Positions 1 through 11,789 of a DNA stretch of 64,000 bases are shown one piece after another; the first letter of the stretch is position 1, and every line of letters begins with the position of its first letter. This DNA is from Multifurca ochricompacta. Lineage: Eukaryota; Basidiomycota; Agaricomycetes; Russulales; Russulaceae. The notes beneath the pieces were generated by a model, which was given only the letters and a program-made list of their open reading frames with translations, was not told where the DNA came from and did no database searches. Made by a program: the position numbers and the translations under genes. The DNA is taken from positions 620,001 through 684,000 of the forward strand of contig WTXG01000008.1 in assembly GCA_022496185.1 (NCBI GenBank), read 5' to 3'.

Positions 1-2351
1 TCTGAGCCTCTCGCAAGCAACCAAACTGAAGGCGAACACGGTTCCGACGAGAGCGCTTCTTCTGGTCTCGAAGAGTGGCATGGGTTTCAAGACGCTACAC
101 TCAGAGGGGCTATGAACAATCCAGAGTTCAACCAAAAGACGCGAACTCACCTTGAACACCTAGCGGAAGTTCCACGCTACGTCCCGCCTCGCCTCAGAGA
201 GGAAGATTCAACTTTCAACCAGGCTGAGGGCAATGTCAAGTTGACCCGCCAACTGCAGGGTTTGCTCAACAAGTGTTTACTCTTGTCCATTCGCTTGAAA
301 AAATAAAGCAAAAAAGCTGACCGGGTGCTTCACAGACTAAGTGAGCAAAACATCGCTACTATACTCACTAACATCGAGGCCTTGTACCGCGAGTACAGTC
401 GACATGGTGAACATGCCATTAGACTCATATAATTACTCTGCTCATCTCATGTTAGACGTGACAACATCCATCACATCGTTTGTTATTAAGAGCATATCTG
501 CCCACTCCGCATTGCTCGACGCCCACGTTGTTCTCCACGTTGCACTGATATCCAGTTTATACAGAATTATCGGAGTCGAGTTTGGTAAGGACCCTGTCTT
601 CGCCAGGTATTGTGGCCAACTCTCACATGGAGCCGCCTTTTTCGTGCAGAACGCCGTCTCTTCGTACGAGCGTCACTACAATACTCTCTCTTCAGTTGCT
701 GCCAATGATGCAATTGGCGACTCATCAGGAAAGGAGTGCTTCAACCTCATGGTACTCCTCTCGGAACTCTACAACTTCCAAGTCGTTTCTTGTGTCTTGA
801 TTTATGATATAATTCGCCACCTTCTATCCGCCGATTTGACAGAACTTATTGTGGAGCTCTTGCTCAAGCTATTGCGCAGTAAGTAGCATTCATCGGTTTG
901 CTGTGCCCTGGCTGAGCTGGTTCAAGATTCTGGGCAGCAACTCCGCCAAGATGATCCAAACGCCTTGAAAGATATTGTCCAGATTGTTCAGAGTAAGACG
1001 TCTGAAGCGGAAAAGTCTTCCAAGTGCGTTACATTATACCCGTTTTCTAGCATCCTCGTGCTGAACTCCCTATAGCTCGAGAACACGCTTCATGTTGGAG
1101 ACATTGACCAATTTAAAGAATAATAAGATCAAACATGTCACAGCTCAACAAACTTATGGAGGTGCTAATGAGCGTTTGAAAAAGTTTATAGCAGGGCTTG
1201 GCAAAATACGACATTGTACACCGTTCTTAACCCGTTCACCAAAACTGAGCCTGATTTTCAGCCCGTAGTGATGCAACACGACCCGCTCCGAGTAACTCTG
1301 GATGACTTGCATTCTGCGGAAACGAGAGGCAAGTGGTGGCTGGTCGGCGCAGCGTGGAGCGGGGACCCGCTCGTGGAGCGATTGGATGGCGCGAAGAGTG
1401 CACCGATTGCATCCGATGAGGACACAGTCTCGAGCGCATTATTGATACTCGCAAAAAAACAAGGAATGAACACCGACATCCGACGAAGTATATTTGTGGT
1501 CCTAATGAGTAGTGAGGTAAGCCGGACTTTGGGACAGATATCTGCGAACTTGCTGAAATATGAAAGGACTACATTGACGCCTGTGAACGGCTCACCCAAC
1601 TGAGCTTAACAGAGGTCCAGCAGCGCGAGGTAGTCCGCGTACTTATGAGTTGCTGCGGCAACGTGAGTATTTACACCGCCTTCCGTGACTAGCGATGATC
1701 CAAATTTCTCCGATGTGGCAGGAGAAATTTTACAATCCATATTACGCATTTGTCTGCCAACATCTCTGCCGGACCTCCCGCTCGTATAAGATCACACTTC
1801 AGTTTTGCCTTTGGGATTTTTTGCGTGACCTCGGAGAGGCGTCCGTTGGCGGCGTGGAGGTCCTCAAAGGCATGAAAAACCATGGCGACGACTTTCAAGT
1901 CAAAGACATTTCTTCGACCAAGTTGCACAATGTTGCGAATGCATACGCGTGGTGGGTTGCAAAAGACTGCGTGACGCTATCTATTTTCAAGGTGCGTCCA
2001 CCTAGGTGCACAGGCGTTTGTGCAATTTACACTAAGCTGCCACCTCAGCCGGTCGACTTCACAGTGCTGAAACCTCAGACACGCGAATTCCTCTCGCACT
2101 TTTTCCGCCAGCTCTTCACTAGCAGCCAAGTATCAACTCCAATCCTAGGGAGTGACGTCCCCTCTACGCGCATTAAGAGCTCACTTGAAGAAATTTTCAT
2201 CAAAGCGACGCGAATCCAGGCATTGGCCATGGGGCTCGTGTATTTTCTAACGGAGATGAAGAAGACTTCGGAGGGAGAATATATTCGGTGGGCCAGTGGC
2301 GTCGCGATAGACACTCTACGGACAGGACTAGACATCATACCTGCACTTTAA
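1..2351 (+). CDS. SGD1: SGD1/NOM1 homologue, nucleolar MIF4G-MA3 protein (5' end outside window)
   Basis: Sgd1/NOM1 is an essential nucleolar factor for 18S rRNA maturation in the small-subunit processome and is thought to bind a DEAD-box helicase through its MIF4G fold. The frame is open from base 1. The stretch YVPPRLRE (about 175-200) is the family hallmark just before the MIF4G domain. That domain is spread over exons to about 890 and includes KECFNLMVLLSELYNFQVVS. A C-terminal MA3 domain runs from about 1400 to 2350. Introns fit GT-AG sites near 270-330, 410-460, 585-640, 880-900, 1025-1075 and others. The acidic N-terminal half lies before the window, so the gene is partial. It ends 23 bp from the convergent methyltransferase gene. 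Family assignment is secure; some middle exon borders (about 1150-1260) are approximate. Confidence 0.9.
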
Positions 2352-2374
2352 TAATATCGGGGAGCCTTTGACTA

Positions 2375-3269
2375 CTATGAGAGCCCCTTCTTGAACGCCA
2401 CGGTAGTGTAGACACTTCCAGTCTTCCCCCAAAGGAGATGGATGGGTGCTTGACATGCGAGCTGCAAGCTTCTGTCAGGGTCTTTAGGAAGACGGCAAAG
2501 CAGCCTCACTGGAATTGGAAGTTCGTTTCCTGATTGATGAAATTTGCTCTCAACTCCTCCTCAGTGAAGTTGCAAGCTACGGATACCGATGAGCAAGATA
2601 GGTCATACCGTGTTGTGGCTTACATGTGATCAAAAAATATCCGCTTTCCCTGAGCAACCGTGAAGCCCGCACCGGGTACGCTGCCACTGGAGATATCCCA
2701 AAGTCATCTTTCTCTCCAAGAGCGATGGCGTCGTATGTGCCCTTATCCAGCAGTAAGTCCCACCTTCCAAATGCATCGGGTTGCCCACGGGAGAAGGGGG
2801 GAGCTCTTTGAGGAAATCACAGACATGGAAGGTGACCTCTTCGCTATTCCGTTCCTGGGCTATCATGCGGGCGAGCTTAACGGCGTCCGGGCTGTAATCG
2901 AGGCCACTCAGGCCAGTAGCTGTATAGCCTGCCTCGCGAAGTGCGAAAAGCAGCACACCATTCCCGCTGCCGATCTCGAGAATCCGAGGGCCGGTCGCCG
3001 CGGGGACATTTTCCAATGCCCAGTCAACCATCTTCTCGACAGTACCTTCGCCGAACCTGGGAAATTCATACAATGAATAGATTTTGGAAGACTTATCGAT
3101 CGACTCACCAGATCTCTCCCTCGTCTCCGGTGGCCTCGAAGTTCGCAACCTCCCTTTCATATACGTGATCCCAACTGAACGATCTGAGTATCGACACTTG
3201 AAGGGTGAGACACCTTACGTACTGAGCTCTAATACCCAGTTTAGACGGCTCAAACTCTAATGTGTCCAT
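2375..3269 (-). CDS. EFM4: EFM4-type protein-lysine N-methyltransferase
   Basis: Class I SAM-dependent methyltransferase of the Efm4/See1 family, which methylates a lysine of elongation factor eEF1A in the cytosol. The N-terminus has FSWDHVYEREVANF followed by GDEGEIW, which joins across an intron (3058-3109) to FGEGTVEKMVDWAL. Motif I is ILEIGSGNGVLLFAL. The acidic loop GLDYSPDAV and motif VCDFL follow, then WDLLLDKGTYDAIAL. The start at 3269 is chosen because the first short exon (MDTLEFEPSKLGIRAQ) splices in frame to the WDHVYE block. One frame slip lies at the six-G run 2796-2801: reading seven bases there restores a continuous protein into the LDKGTYD block. The last exon ends in a FKKGLS tail. 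See1 orthologues are known in smuts, where the gene is also linked to morphogenesis. Confidence 0.85.
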
Positions 3270-3611
3270 GCTCACAATGGAGCGAGTGTGATTGCGATCA
3301 GTCGTAGTTGCTAGTGGGGTGCAAAGTGTGCTTAGTCAGCCGGAACTGAAAGGGTGGATGGCCATTCACTGATAGGTGGGAAGGATATCGCCCTGTCCCA
3401 CTGACTGGTGGTCGACATGTCAAAGGCGGAGGAAGAGGCAATTCGCTCGACTGAATCATTTCGTGTGAATGGTGATTGGAGGTAATTATAATGAATGTTT
3501 ATACAGGGTAATAATATGTCGAATGAACTTGGATGGAGGTTAGCACAATGGCCAAATGGTGCGAAGATATGACTAACCCAACAGCAAAGGGAAACGGATA
3601 GATGGACAATA
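3270..3611. other. Intergenic, EFM4 upstream region
   Basis: This 340 bp spacer between the EFM4 start and the PAM18 stop has no supported ORF, RNA gene or repeat. It presumably holds the EFM4 promoter and the PAM18 3' UTR. Confidence 0.5.
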
Positions 3612-3994
3612 CTATCGGGCCCGAAGGTCCTTTTCTAACAAATCCTTAGCCTCATTGATCTTGCTGGCAAGGTAAGGGGCACCGCCGCGGTCTGGATGGT
3701 TTGCAAGCATGATATGGCGATGCGCATCTTTCAATTTTAGTTTGAGAGCGGGGCCATCCCTACGAAAGGTTATTTCACACCAGAACAGGATGAGTGAAAG
3801 AATGGATTGAGATATACGATATGATATACACACTTGAGACCAAGGATTGCCAGAGCCTCCTTCCTATCCATTTTTCCTTTGAAACCGCCTTTTACCCATT
3901 GGTCCGCTGCACCCCTAGCACTTTGACGGAGAAAATGACGACCAGCTAGACCAGCGGCAATGGCACCGATCCCAATGAAGAAGGGGGTCGCCAT
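3612..3994 (-). CDS. PAM18: PAM18/TIM14, J-protein of the mitochondrial import motor
   Basis: Pam18 is the inner-membrane J-protein that stimulates mitochondrial Hsp70 at the TIM23 import channel. The protein is about 103 residues. An N-terminal membrane segment ([19 protein letters not shown]) is followed by the family block [21 protein letters not shown] compact C-terminal J domain carries the HPD tripeptide within [20 protein letters not shown]. One intron (about 3752-3831) splits LGLK from DGPALK and splices cleanly. The start at 3994 gives the usual MATP beginning; an in-frame ATG at 4036 would add 14 residues and cannot be excluded. It is divergent from the helicase gene starting at 4341, so about 350 bp serve both promoters. 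No anomalies were seen. Confidence 0.93.
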
Positions 3995-4340
3995 GGGGTA
4001 GTTGTTATTGAATGTCGGTGTGGTGTCGGTGTCCAATGTTGGTGTTGCGTTTGCGGCCCGATCACGTGTTCAACACCCCAAGTGGACATCGATTCTCTTC
4101 GATCGATAAAGACACAGAGAACACAGATTCCTGTGGCTGTGGTTGTGGTCATGATGAGGTTCTCTTCCCTTGCACGTTGTACCCTTCCCACCCTTCTCAC
4201 CCTTCCGTATCACCCACCCATCGAACATCAATAACACAAGTATCATTTCATTCTGCTACTACTACCAGGATCTCTTGCTTTTTCTTTTCTTTTTTTCTTC
4301 GTGATTTCGTCCTCACTCCCCAAATTCTCAATCATCTACC

Positions 4341-7106
4341 ATGTCCCGTCAGCAATCACAGTCCCTCTCCTTCGACCAAACTCTTATCGACGAGCCCATC
4401 GACCCCATCGAAGCCCGTATCGTGCATGAAAAAAATCTTGAAATTTCCGATCTCCAGTGGTTCCTTGAACCCGCTGGGAACTCTCCCCGTTCCGTGGGCA
4501 TCTCCCCGGCTTACTCTCAGTCGGGTAGTCTGCCAGCTCTTGCGTGTGCCTTAGGCACGCGTGTCCTCATAATCAACTTCCACACATCAAAGGCTTACTA
4601 TGATGGTAATTCCAGTGGCACACAGCCACGGAATGTTGAGCGCCGCGACATGCTTGAACAAGAGCTTATCTGTAACCCTGACTGTACTTTCTATGCCTTT
4701 GACCTTGCACCCCTTGCTCTTTCTCTCTGCCTCCACCTCCACCTCCACATTGCCAATGCAATTGACATACAGTCTGCTCTCCCTGTCCCTAGCAGATCTC
4801 CTGTAGACTCTGTTCGGCACGTTATTGCTGATGGACCCCCCATCTTTGATATAAACATCACCAGTGTCTTTGAAAACACACTCTATGAATCCAACAAGCA
4901 CAAGGATTTGACTCCAATAGTGCAGAGGGCTTGGCTTTGTGGCTACATTGGCCAATATGATCTAGGAAATATCAAAGACATTTTCTATGCTGCTCCTAAA
5001 GTAGACATGAGCAAATTCTCAGAAATCGTGAGTTATCCCCATCATCAATGATTATGTAGTGGTTCTCACTTTGTGTTACAAGCAATTGAATGTCCTACAG
5101 AAAATAGCATATGATACGCTGAGACTTGACAACAAGAAACCGTTGTCTGTAACACATGAAATCAAGACTGGCTGGGATCCCAAGACTAATCACATGATTG
5201 CACAATCTCAGCGCTACTCAAACCGCTTGACATCCACTGCATCAGTAAGGATTCAACTTCTATATTCAGAGAACATTCTCACCATTGTTGTGATTAGAAA
5301 GTAAAGGTCACCTTAGCCCACAGTTCCTCTGCCAGATTTTCACTCCCGGTGATGCTACTATGTTCAAGGTAAATCTGCACATATAGATGTGGAGCGCAAC
5401 CTGGAGGGTAAAGTGATAACATCTATTACCTCTATTGGACGAGATGCTCCCACGATGGCAGAGTCAGAGCGTAGCCTTTATATTTTGCGTGTGCTACAGG
5501 GCTCTCTTCCTCTCTTTGAAAATCACTGGATGAGGGCTATCTGGTTCCCTTCTCAGCCTGTCAACTGGCCAGAGTCTTTCTCTCCTCCCCATGATTCCAC
5601 CCCTATTGAAATTATTGAACACCCTGATCCCCCTTTAAATACCTCTCAACAATCAGCCCTCACCAATATGCTTTCCTCTTCTCTTGATGCCTGTATCACC
5701 CTTGTTCAAGGCCCCCCTGGAACTGGAAAGACGACAGTCATTGCCTCTTATGTGATGTCTGCTATTCAAGCTGGACAAAGAGGGATCTGGCTAATGGCTC
5801 AGTCGAATGTTGCCGTCAAGAATATTGCTGAAAAATTAGCCAAATTGGGTTTCTCAGTTTTAAACTATTAGTCTCAAAGGATTTTCACTATGAGTGGTGA
5901 GTAATTACTTTTTCAAGGAATTACAATGTCAACATGTTTGCAAGGCATGAACACCTGTATAAAAAAATAGAGAAAAACGTGATCCGCTCGGATCAATTTC
6001 CCAAGCCAAGCGCCGTCAAAAGGACTCTACAAGGCTCGCAAGTTATACTATGTACCCTCAGCATGCTCTCGAATACAAGACTACAAGACTTGGGTCTCAC
6101 TCAAGCCGTTCCTATCATCAATGTCGTCATTGATGAGGCAAGTCAAATTGAGATCAGTCAATATGTTCCATTATTCAAGTCATTTGGCCGCACTCTGCGA
6201 AAACTATGCTTCATTGGAGATGACATGCAATGTGAGCTCTGTTATGCTGTATACGCCTTATCCCTTAATCCATTTTTTAGTACCTCCCCATGGTCAGGAT
6301 GACCTTGGAAACTTGCAAAGTATCTTCGCACTTGCTCATTTGAAAGATTCAGCAACCTTCCTTGACACCCAATGTGAGTGTGCAAATTTCTGCCTTAAGT
6401 GTGCTATTTGATGACCCCATTGTAAGATCGCATGCCCCCCCAGATCGGAGAGTTTATGTCCCAACATGTCTATAAGGGCAAGCTCAAGTCGAATCCTAGT
6501 CATCCTGTCTCTGCGAGCACCATTGCCTGTCACTTTGTTGACGTGAATGGTATGGAACAGCTGGACACCGGCGGAAAGAGCTCGTTTGTGAGTGTGGCTC
6601 TCTTAATTGAGCAAATGAATCCAACTGTGTTACCAGAACCAGCAAGAGGTTGAAGCGGTTATACTTATTGCTGAGCACCTTCAGGAGGAGAATGTTCCTT
6701 TCAGGATTATTACCCCATACGATGCGCAGCGGAGCGCAATTGAGCAGGCACTTCAGGGTGGAGGACTCAATTGGCATGACAAGTGTTTTAATGTCGACTC
6801 ATTCCAGGGTTCGTCTAGCCCTTGCACATCCCCAGTCGCTCATACTTAATTTGCGAAACAGGTAATGAAGACCACGTCATTATTATTTCCGTGGTCCGTT
6901 CAAAGGAACTGGGATTCTTGACTAGTTTGCAGCGCACCAACGTCATGCTCACGCGGTGCCAGCGCGGCATGTATATTGTGTCGAGCCGCGGCTTCCTTGA
7001 AGGCAAAGGCGCTGACTCGCTGGTCGGAAAGATGGCTGCAGAGTTGGGAAAGCGGCCTGGCGCCTGGCTCACTCTCAGCGATCTATCGGAAGGAAGATTT
7101 GAGTAG
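4341..7106 (+). CDS. Superfamily 1 (Upf1/Sen1-like) helicase
   Basis: A large P-loop helicase of the SF1B group (AAA_11/AAA_12 type). The Walker A motif is VQGPPGTGKTTV (about 5705-5740), followed by WLMAQSNVAVKNIAEKLA (motif Ia). Motif II is VVIDEASQIE (about 6127-6156) and motif III is FIGDDMQ. The C-terminal RecA lobe has QYRMPPQIGEF, FRIITPYDAQRSAIE, VDSFQG and VVRSKELGFL...NVMLTRCQRG, all standard SF1B motifs. The N-terminal 300 residues have no domain I recognise. Many short introns are present. Between about 5300 and 5390 the exons cannot be joined without a one-base slip; downstream YVQGKSAHIDVERNLEGK is clearly coding. Substrate (RNA or DNA) cannot be told from sequence. It resembles a multi-copy basidiomycete helicase family more than UPF1 or SEN1 proper. 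Confidence 0.85.
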
Positions 7107-7242
7107 AGTGCAGATGCTGGACGACTGGGGAGGGTGGCAGGGGAGATGGGTGAAAGCGCGCGGATGAGCGCGCGGGTTCAGTGAACAATTCCGTTATATG
7201 CTACGTCTTGTCAACGAGTTATATTGCAATAAAATAACGACT

Positions 7243-9684
7243 TCACAGTCGAGCAACGGCGGGAGCATCCGTAAATGTTGGCTCTGGGGAACAAACTCGC
7301 CTCATCTCACGCAGCGCACTTGTAATCTCGCGTTGGAATGTGGCCGTGGATGTCTCGGCGCATGAATGTTTCGACTCGATGCCAAACTTGATATGCTAGA
7401 ACCAGAGAGATCTGCAACGACGGGGCGTCAAGTTACGCAAACCATCCCGGTTGGGAAGAAGCGACTCACAATTGATGCCATATCCGTCATGGTATGGTGC
7501 GCCGAAGCTGGGTTTTGTGACCCTCAGTATCGCTTCACGATGGCCATAAAGTACAGGACGCACCCTGTCCCGCGGAATAAATTACCCGCGCTCAAAGCAC
7601 TCGTACTCAGCTTCCACTCCTGACTTCTCTCGAAAAGCGGGTCCTCAAACAACGCAGCTCTCTCACCAGTCCCAGGACGCATCATGAGCCGAAGGCCAAG
7701 TAAATGTCGATCAATACCGCGACCAGTAGCAGCCTCACGCGTAAGGGCGGAGTGGGTTTGAATAGCCCGGCGCAGGAGCGCGAGCCTCGTTGCAGTCTTC
7801 CTTAGTCATCAGAACAAGGGGATGTATAAAGGAAGATGAACAAACGGAGGCGCTCGGGTCGGCCATCGACAAAACCCATGCGCGGCTATCTTCGGTGAGT
7901 GTACGAATCGTCTCGGTGCGAGCTTTGTCGAAAGCACGCGTAAGCGCGGTTTCGTAGGTGGCCGTGAAGTTTCCACGCGACTTGTACCAAGCCAATTGGA
8001 GTGCCATCTGCACGTATCCATCTGGGGCCAAGCCAGCTATAAACATCGAATCGGGTTAGGTACCATCGTTAAGAGGCGATAGCTACAGAGTACCTTTGAT
8101 TTATCCATCTGTCCGTAGTCGGAGAACCAGAGGACGCTATCATCCGAATCGGCTATTAGGTTTTTTGCGCGGGATTCAGCAGCAATGCACTCCGCAATGA
8201 TACGTGCGTCTGTTACCCAGTTCAACCTTTCCCACCCTTTGGTATCAAGTCACAGTCTGTAAAAAATGGAGCAGGTTCTGGCCGCGAGAACGCCTCGGGA
8301 ATAATAGACTGTACGACGGCGTAATCGGCCACAATACTAGGTAAAAGGGCGTCGCAAGGTGAGTGCTCGCCCATTGCTCCCGCGCGGGTGTTGGTCTCGA
8401 TGATGAGCGTGTAAGCCTTGTCGAACCACCTGTTGCGCGCGTTGATCGAGGAACGAATATTGTGCAAATGAGAGTCGACCTCTGCCAGTGAACCGATGGC
8501 CAGGGGAGGACGTGCGCTGTGTGTGGAATTTGGCGAATGAAAGCCAAGAGTATGGGAGTCAAGGCTGACGGCGAAAATTGACTGCTGGATGACTTCAAGG
8601 GTCTGCTGGTTGGTGGGGGCAAGGGAGAGGACATATCGGAGGTTCTGAACAGAGTGAGCTGACGGATAACTTCGAGTAAGTGAGCGGACGCACCTCTGTC
8701 CAGCGATTTCGGTCGTCAGCACTAAGTATACCTACGGGAACAGGCTCCTCGCCAGATTCTATGCGCGATTTACATCGTGGACTACGCTTCTCAGGCGTTG
8801 CTCGATATTGTCAACAGAGAAAGTGTTTGGTTCTCGTCGTAGACCTCAACCGCATAGAGCCAATCGTTGATCATGACAGTGATTTTTCGAGCGTTGGGTA
8901 AGTGAGGTGAAGGTTGAGGGCTCAAAGAATCACAGTGGGCTGTGGAATGCGACAAGTGTTGAACATCTTTGCGACTGTCTCTTGAAACCATAGTCCTGAA
9001 TAAAAATAACGAGATGAGGCTGGCGTTCACCTCAGAAACCGCGTACCAGTGCGAGTAGTATTAGGGTAAATCTCTTGACTAATTAAATGATGATTTCAGC
9101 TTAAACAGGACACAACTTTCAAGCTCACCGTGCTAAGCTATCCTTGAATTCTAAATGTCTATACGTGAGCCATGCAGCTCGCCTGACTTGCCACGGGTTT
9201 ATTTCAGTAAGTTTTGAGGATGTAGGTTCTTGCAAACAGATTCTGGGATGCAGTTGTCGTTGCAGAATGCGAGCCACCAATTCGAATGTATGAGCAGTGG
9301 GGAGCGGCACTCGTGGTAAGTCTTCTTTAGCCATATGTTATCATCCAGCCAATTACGTGGAGAGGACCTATCGAGAGCTTATACATGCGTCAGCTGAGAA
9401 GGTCCGACGACAGTGGTACTTTTTGAACTCGCCATACAGACGCTCTTGACATTTCGCGCCAATACCTCTCTCGAACTCGTCAGCCCATTGTTGTCTTTTC
9501 TGTAGCGCAGACCGCCATGAGGGCCCTCCGCGAACCTCGTCTTCTTGGAGAAAAGGGACCAAAGATCGCAAATATTTGGGTAAAGTCTGTTGTAGGGCTG
9601 GTACTGGCAGGCGTGGTAAAGAGGGAGGGCGACCATTAGCGGCACTACTACTGAGTGCCCTTCGCGTTGAAGCAGACGGTGCAT
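7243..9684 (-). CDS. Carnitine O-acetyltransferase (choline/carnitine acyltransferase family)
   Basis: Transfers acetyl groups between CoA and carnitine, supporting acetyl-CoA shuttling between peroxisome, cytosol and mitochondrion. Recognisable blocks in order: SLPRLPVPALQQTL...YLRSLVPFL near the start; NRWFDKAYTLIIETNTRAG then GEHSPCDALLPSIVA, which contains the catalytic His; PDGYVQMALQLAWYKSRGNF; TETIRTLTEDSRAWV; then SQEWKLSTSALSAGNLFRG, DGYGIN and IKFGIESKHSC near the C-terminus. The start is taken at 9684 (MHR), which leads into an Arg/Ser-rich presequence-like region only if one base slip is allowed. Two more slips lie at the A4 run 7633-7636 and near 7395-7405. It is divergent from RMI1 across about 116 bp. 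It could be any of the Cat2/Yat-type paralogues; no peroxisomal SKL is seen at the C-terminus. Confidence 0.85.
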
Positions 9685-9800
9685 GTAAGAGTCTGAAGAT
9701 AATGATTACCTGGGGCTTGGGTCCAGTCGTCGGTTGACCGGGACCGGTACCGGTACCAGTCGGCCGCAACCCGAAAATTGGGAGTAGCGAGAGAGGTTCA
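9685..9800. promoter_or_regulatory. Shared promoter, carnitine acetyltransferase / RMI1
   Basis: Head-to-head spacer of about 116 bp between the inferred starts. It contains a GGTACCGGTACC-like alternating palindrome (about 9750-9767). No other element was recognised. Confidence 0.4.
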
Positions 9801-11387
9801 ATGCACCCACCAGCGCAGCTCGTACAATGGATCGAGCAAAGATATCCTAAACCCTCCGTGGACAAGGTAAACCGTGTGTTTATAAGCTCTCTGTCGATAA
9901 TTCTATCATTTTTATTCTAGAACTGGCTACAACAATGCTATGCCTGGGTAGTCGGAGAGCATAACTTAAACCCTGTCACTGATCTGAGCAAAATAAAGGA
10001 GCACGTCGAGTCTCAGCTTCTCATGTCAGATCTCACCGATTCTATGGTCCATGGTTCAGGTCTCCCTTATGGCCTCTCCAACTTGCAAAAGGGCTCCTTG
10101 TCTGGACCACCCGTTCTCGTGCAAATCACGGCTCTGACAGAGATAGGCCACAGCGCTTTCAGCCTTATGAACGTCCGGCAGGCAAAAATCGACCGAGCTG
10201 ATCTCTCAGGCCTCTCACAAGGAGACAACGAGGACGAGGCCGACGAGGGACCAATCCCCAACTATCCACGTTCGATGTTACACTTCGAACTCAGTGACGG
10301 TGCAATAGGATTGAAAGCGATAGAATACAGAAAAATTCCCCAGCTTGACCTGGAAAATACCCCCCTCGGCTACAAGGTACGCGTTTTTCGCATTGTTGAA
10401 GGCCTCAGTCATGAAGTCACTAGCTCCAACTAAAGAACGTGACCATTAGACACGGCATTGCATTTCTTGAACCTAAAAACGTCATTCTTAAGGGTTATAA
10501 TGCGGAGGATCTTGAGGCAAATCGTGACAGGGACTTTCTGAGAGGACTCCGATCACGCTTGGAGTGGGTTTCCCCCGCAAATCACTGTCCCGAGTATTGA
10601 TCATAGTGTTAGTCCTAATGCCCAACACGAGCCTGACGGTCACGGTGGTAAGGATGGCGGGGAACCGCCCCCGGCTCCAGTTCCTGCCCCTGTCACCGCA
10701 ACAGCACTTCGCAATGCGCCCGCACCCATGTCCGTAGATGTTGCTCCTCTCGCATACAGAACCGTGCAGTCTCGCGTCGCCACATCCGCCCGCCCAAATC
10801 AACCAGCTCGGGTACCTGGTCACGTCGCTCGCTCTCCTTCCCCTCCGATGGTCAACAACCAGCCCAGTCGTGCGCGATCGCTGGTGAATCATGATCCACG
10901 TCCAGGCCCGTCTGCGTCATCCGGTAACCCCGCCTTGGCCACTTCGCCACACTTCTCGACTCCTGGTCCCAATATGGTTTCACACATGAGGTTGTCACCG
11001 ACGCGAGCTTCCACGACGCCACTGGCTGACGAACTTGGGGAGCCTGGCTCAGATTGGTACTACACTCAAGATGACATCGATCCGGGTTTTTTCTCGGGCG
11101 GTGCTAGTGAGCTCGAGCGGTCGGAAGCTCTGCTGCCACAGCCTTCGCAGCAACCTTTCCTCCCGCCAAGCCAGGCGGAGCGTGAGGTGATCTTCGTGGA
11201 TGATAAAGACAATGACAAGGAAAACGCGTCGGTAGGGCCCGGGTTTGTGCGGCGCACTATTGAAAGGCAAATGGGAGTTGACGGTGCCGTTATCGACCTC
11301 TCGGCCGAGGTCACTGAAGGTCCACGCATACGTCCCAGTCGGGTTGACGACGATAGCGACGTAATTAGTATTGGGTCCGATGACTAA
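9801..11387 (+). CDS. RMI1: RMI1-like RecQ-mediated genome instability protein
   Basis: Rmi1 is the OB-fold scaffold of the RecQ helicase-Top3-Rmi1 dissolvasome that dissolves double Holliday junctions. Exon 1 (MHPPAQLVQWIEQRYPKP) gives the three-helix start typical of RMI1. It joins by an intron (about 9869-9920) to NWLQQCYAWVV. The OB-fold core includes YPRSMLHFELSDG, AIEYRKIPQLDL and TPLGYK; a later exon carries GIAFLEPKNVILKGYNAEDL. The C-terminal half is long, Pro/Ser-rich and disordered, ending in an acidic stretch (DDDSDVISIGSDD). The C5 run at 10572-10576 contains one base too many for a continuous frame between the OB fold and the tail. The rest of the tail is open to the stop. Confidence 0.85.
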
Positions 11388-11789
11388 TTGTCTCTTCCTT
11401 TCTGTGATTTCGCGTGCCCTTGTCGGTGTAATATTCGCAAACACACATCCTTTTTGGTAGAGCTCGAAGCGACCATTATGTACATAGGTTGTAGGGAACG
11501 ATACGGAGGACAAAGTGCCTTGTTGACGTGAAGCCATCGAGCGCGTTGAAATCGTGGGACTTGTATGTGGTACTTCTCATACGAACCTGTGATTGAGAAA
11601 AGGCAGTGAGCTACGCAAGCAGCGCGGCGAAAGTCTCTGGAGAAAAATATCATCTGAGCACTTTTGGAACAGTGAATTCAGGCATCTCGCACATGGCTGA
11701 ACGCGAAGATGTGCTATCTAATCATTAGCTACTCGGACACGACATAGACAAGTACAGACGTTGCGCGACTGCTGAAACCGTGTGGGACT
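11388..11789. other. Convergent 3' spacer, RMI1 / J-protein
   Basis: About 400 bp between two convergent stops. Short ORFs here show no recognisable protein and no family motif. No repeat or RNA gene was seen. Confidence 0.5.
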
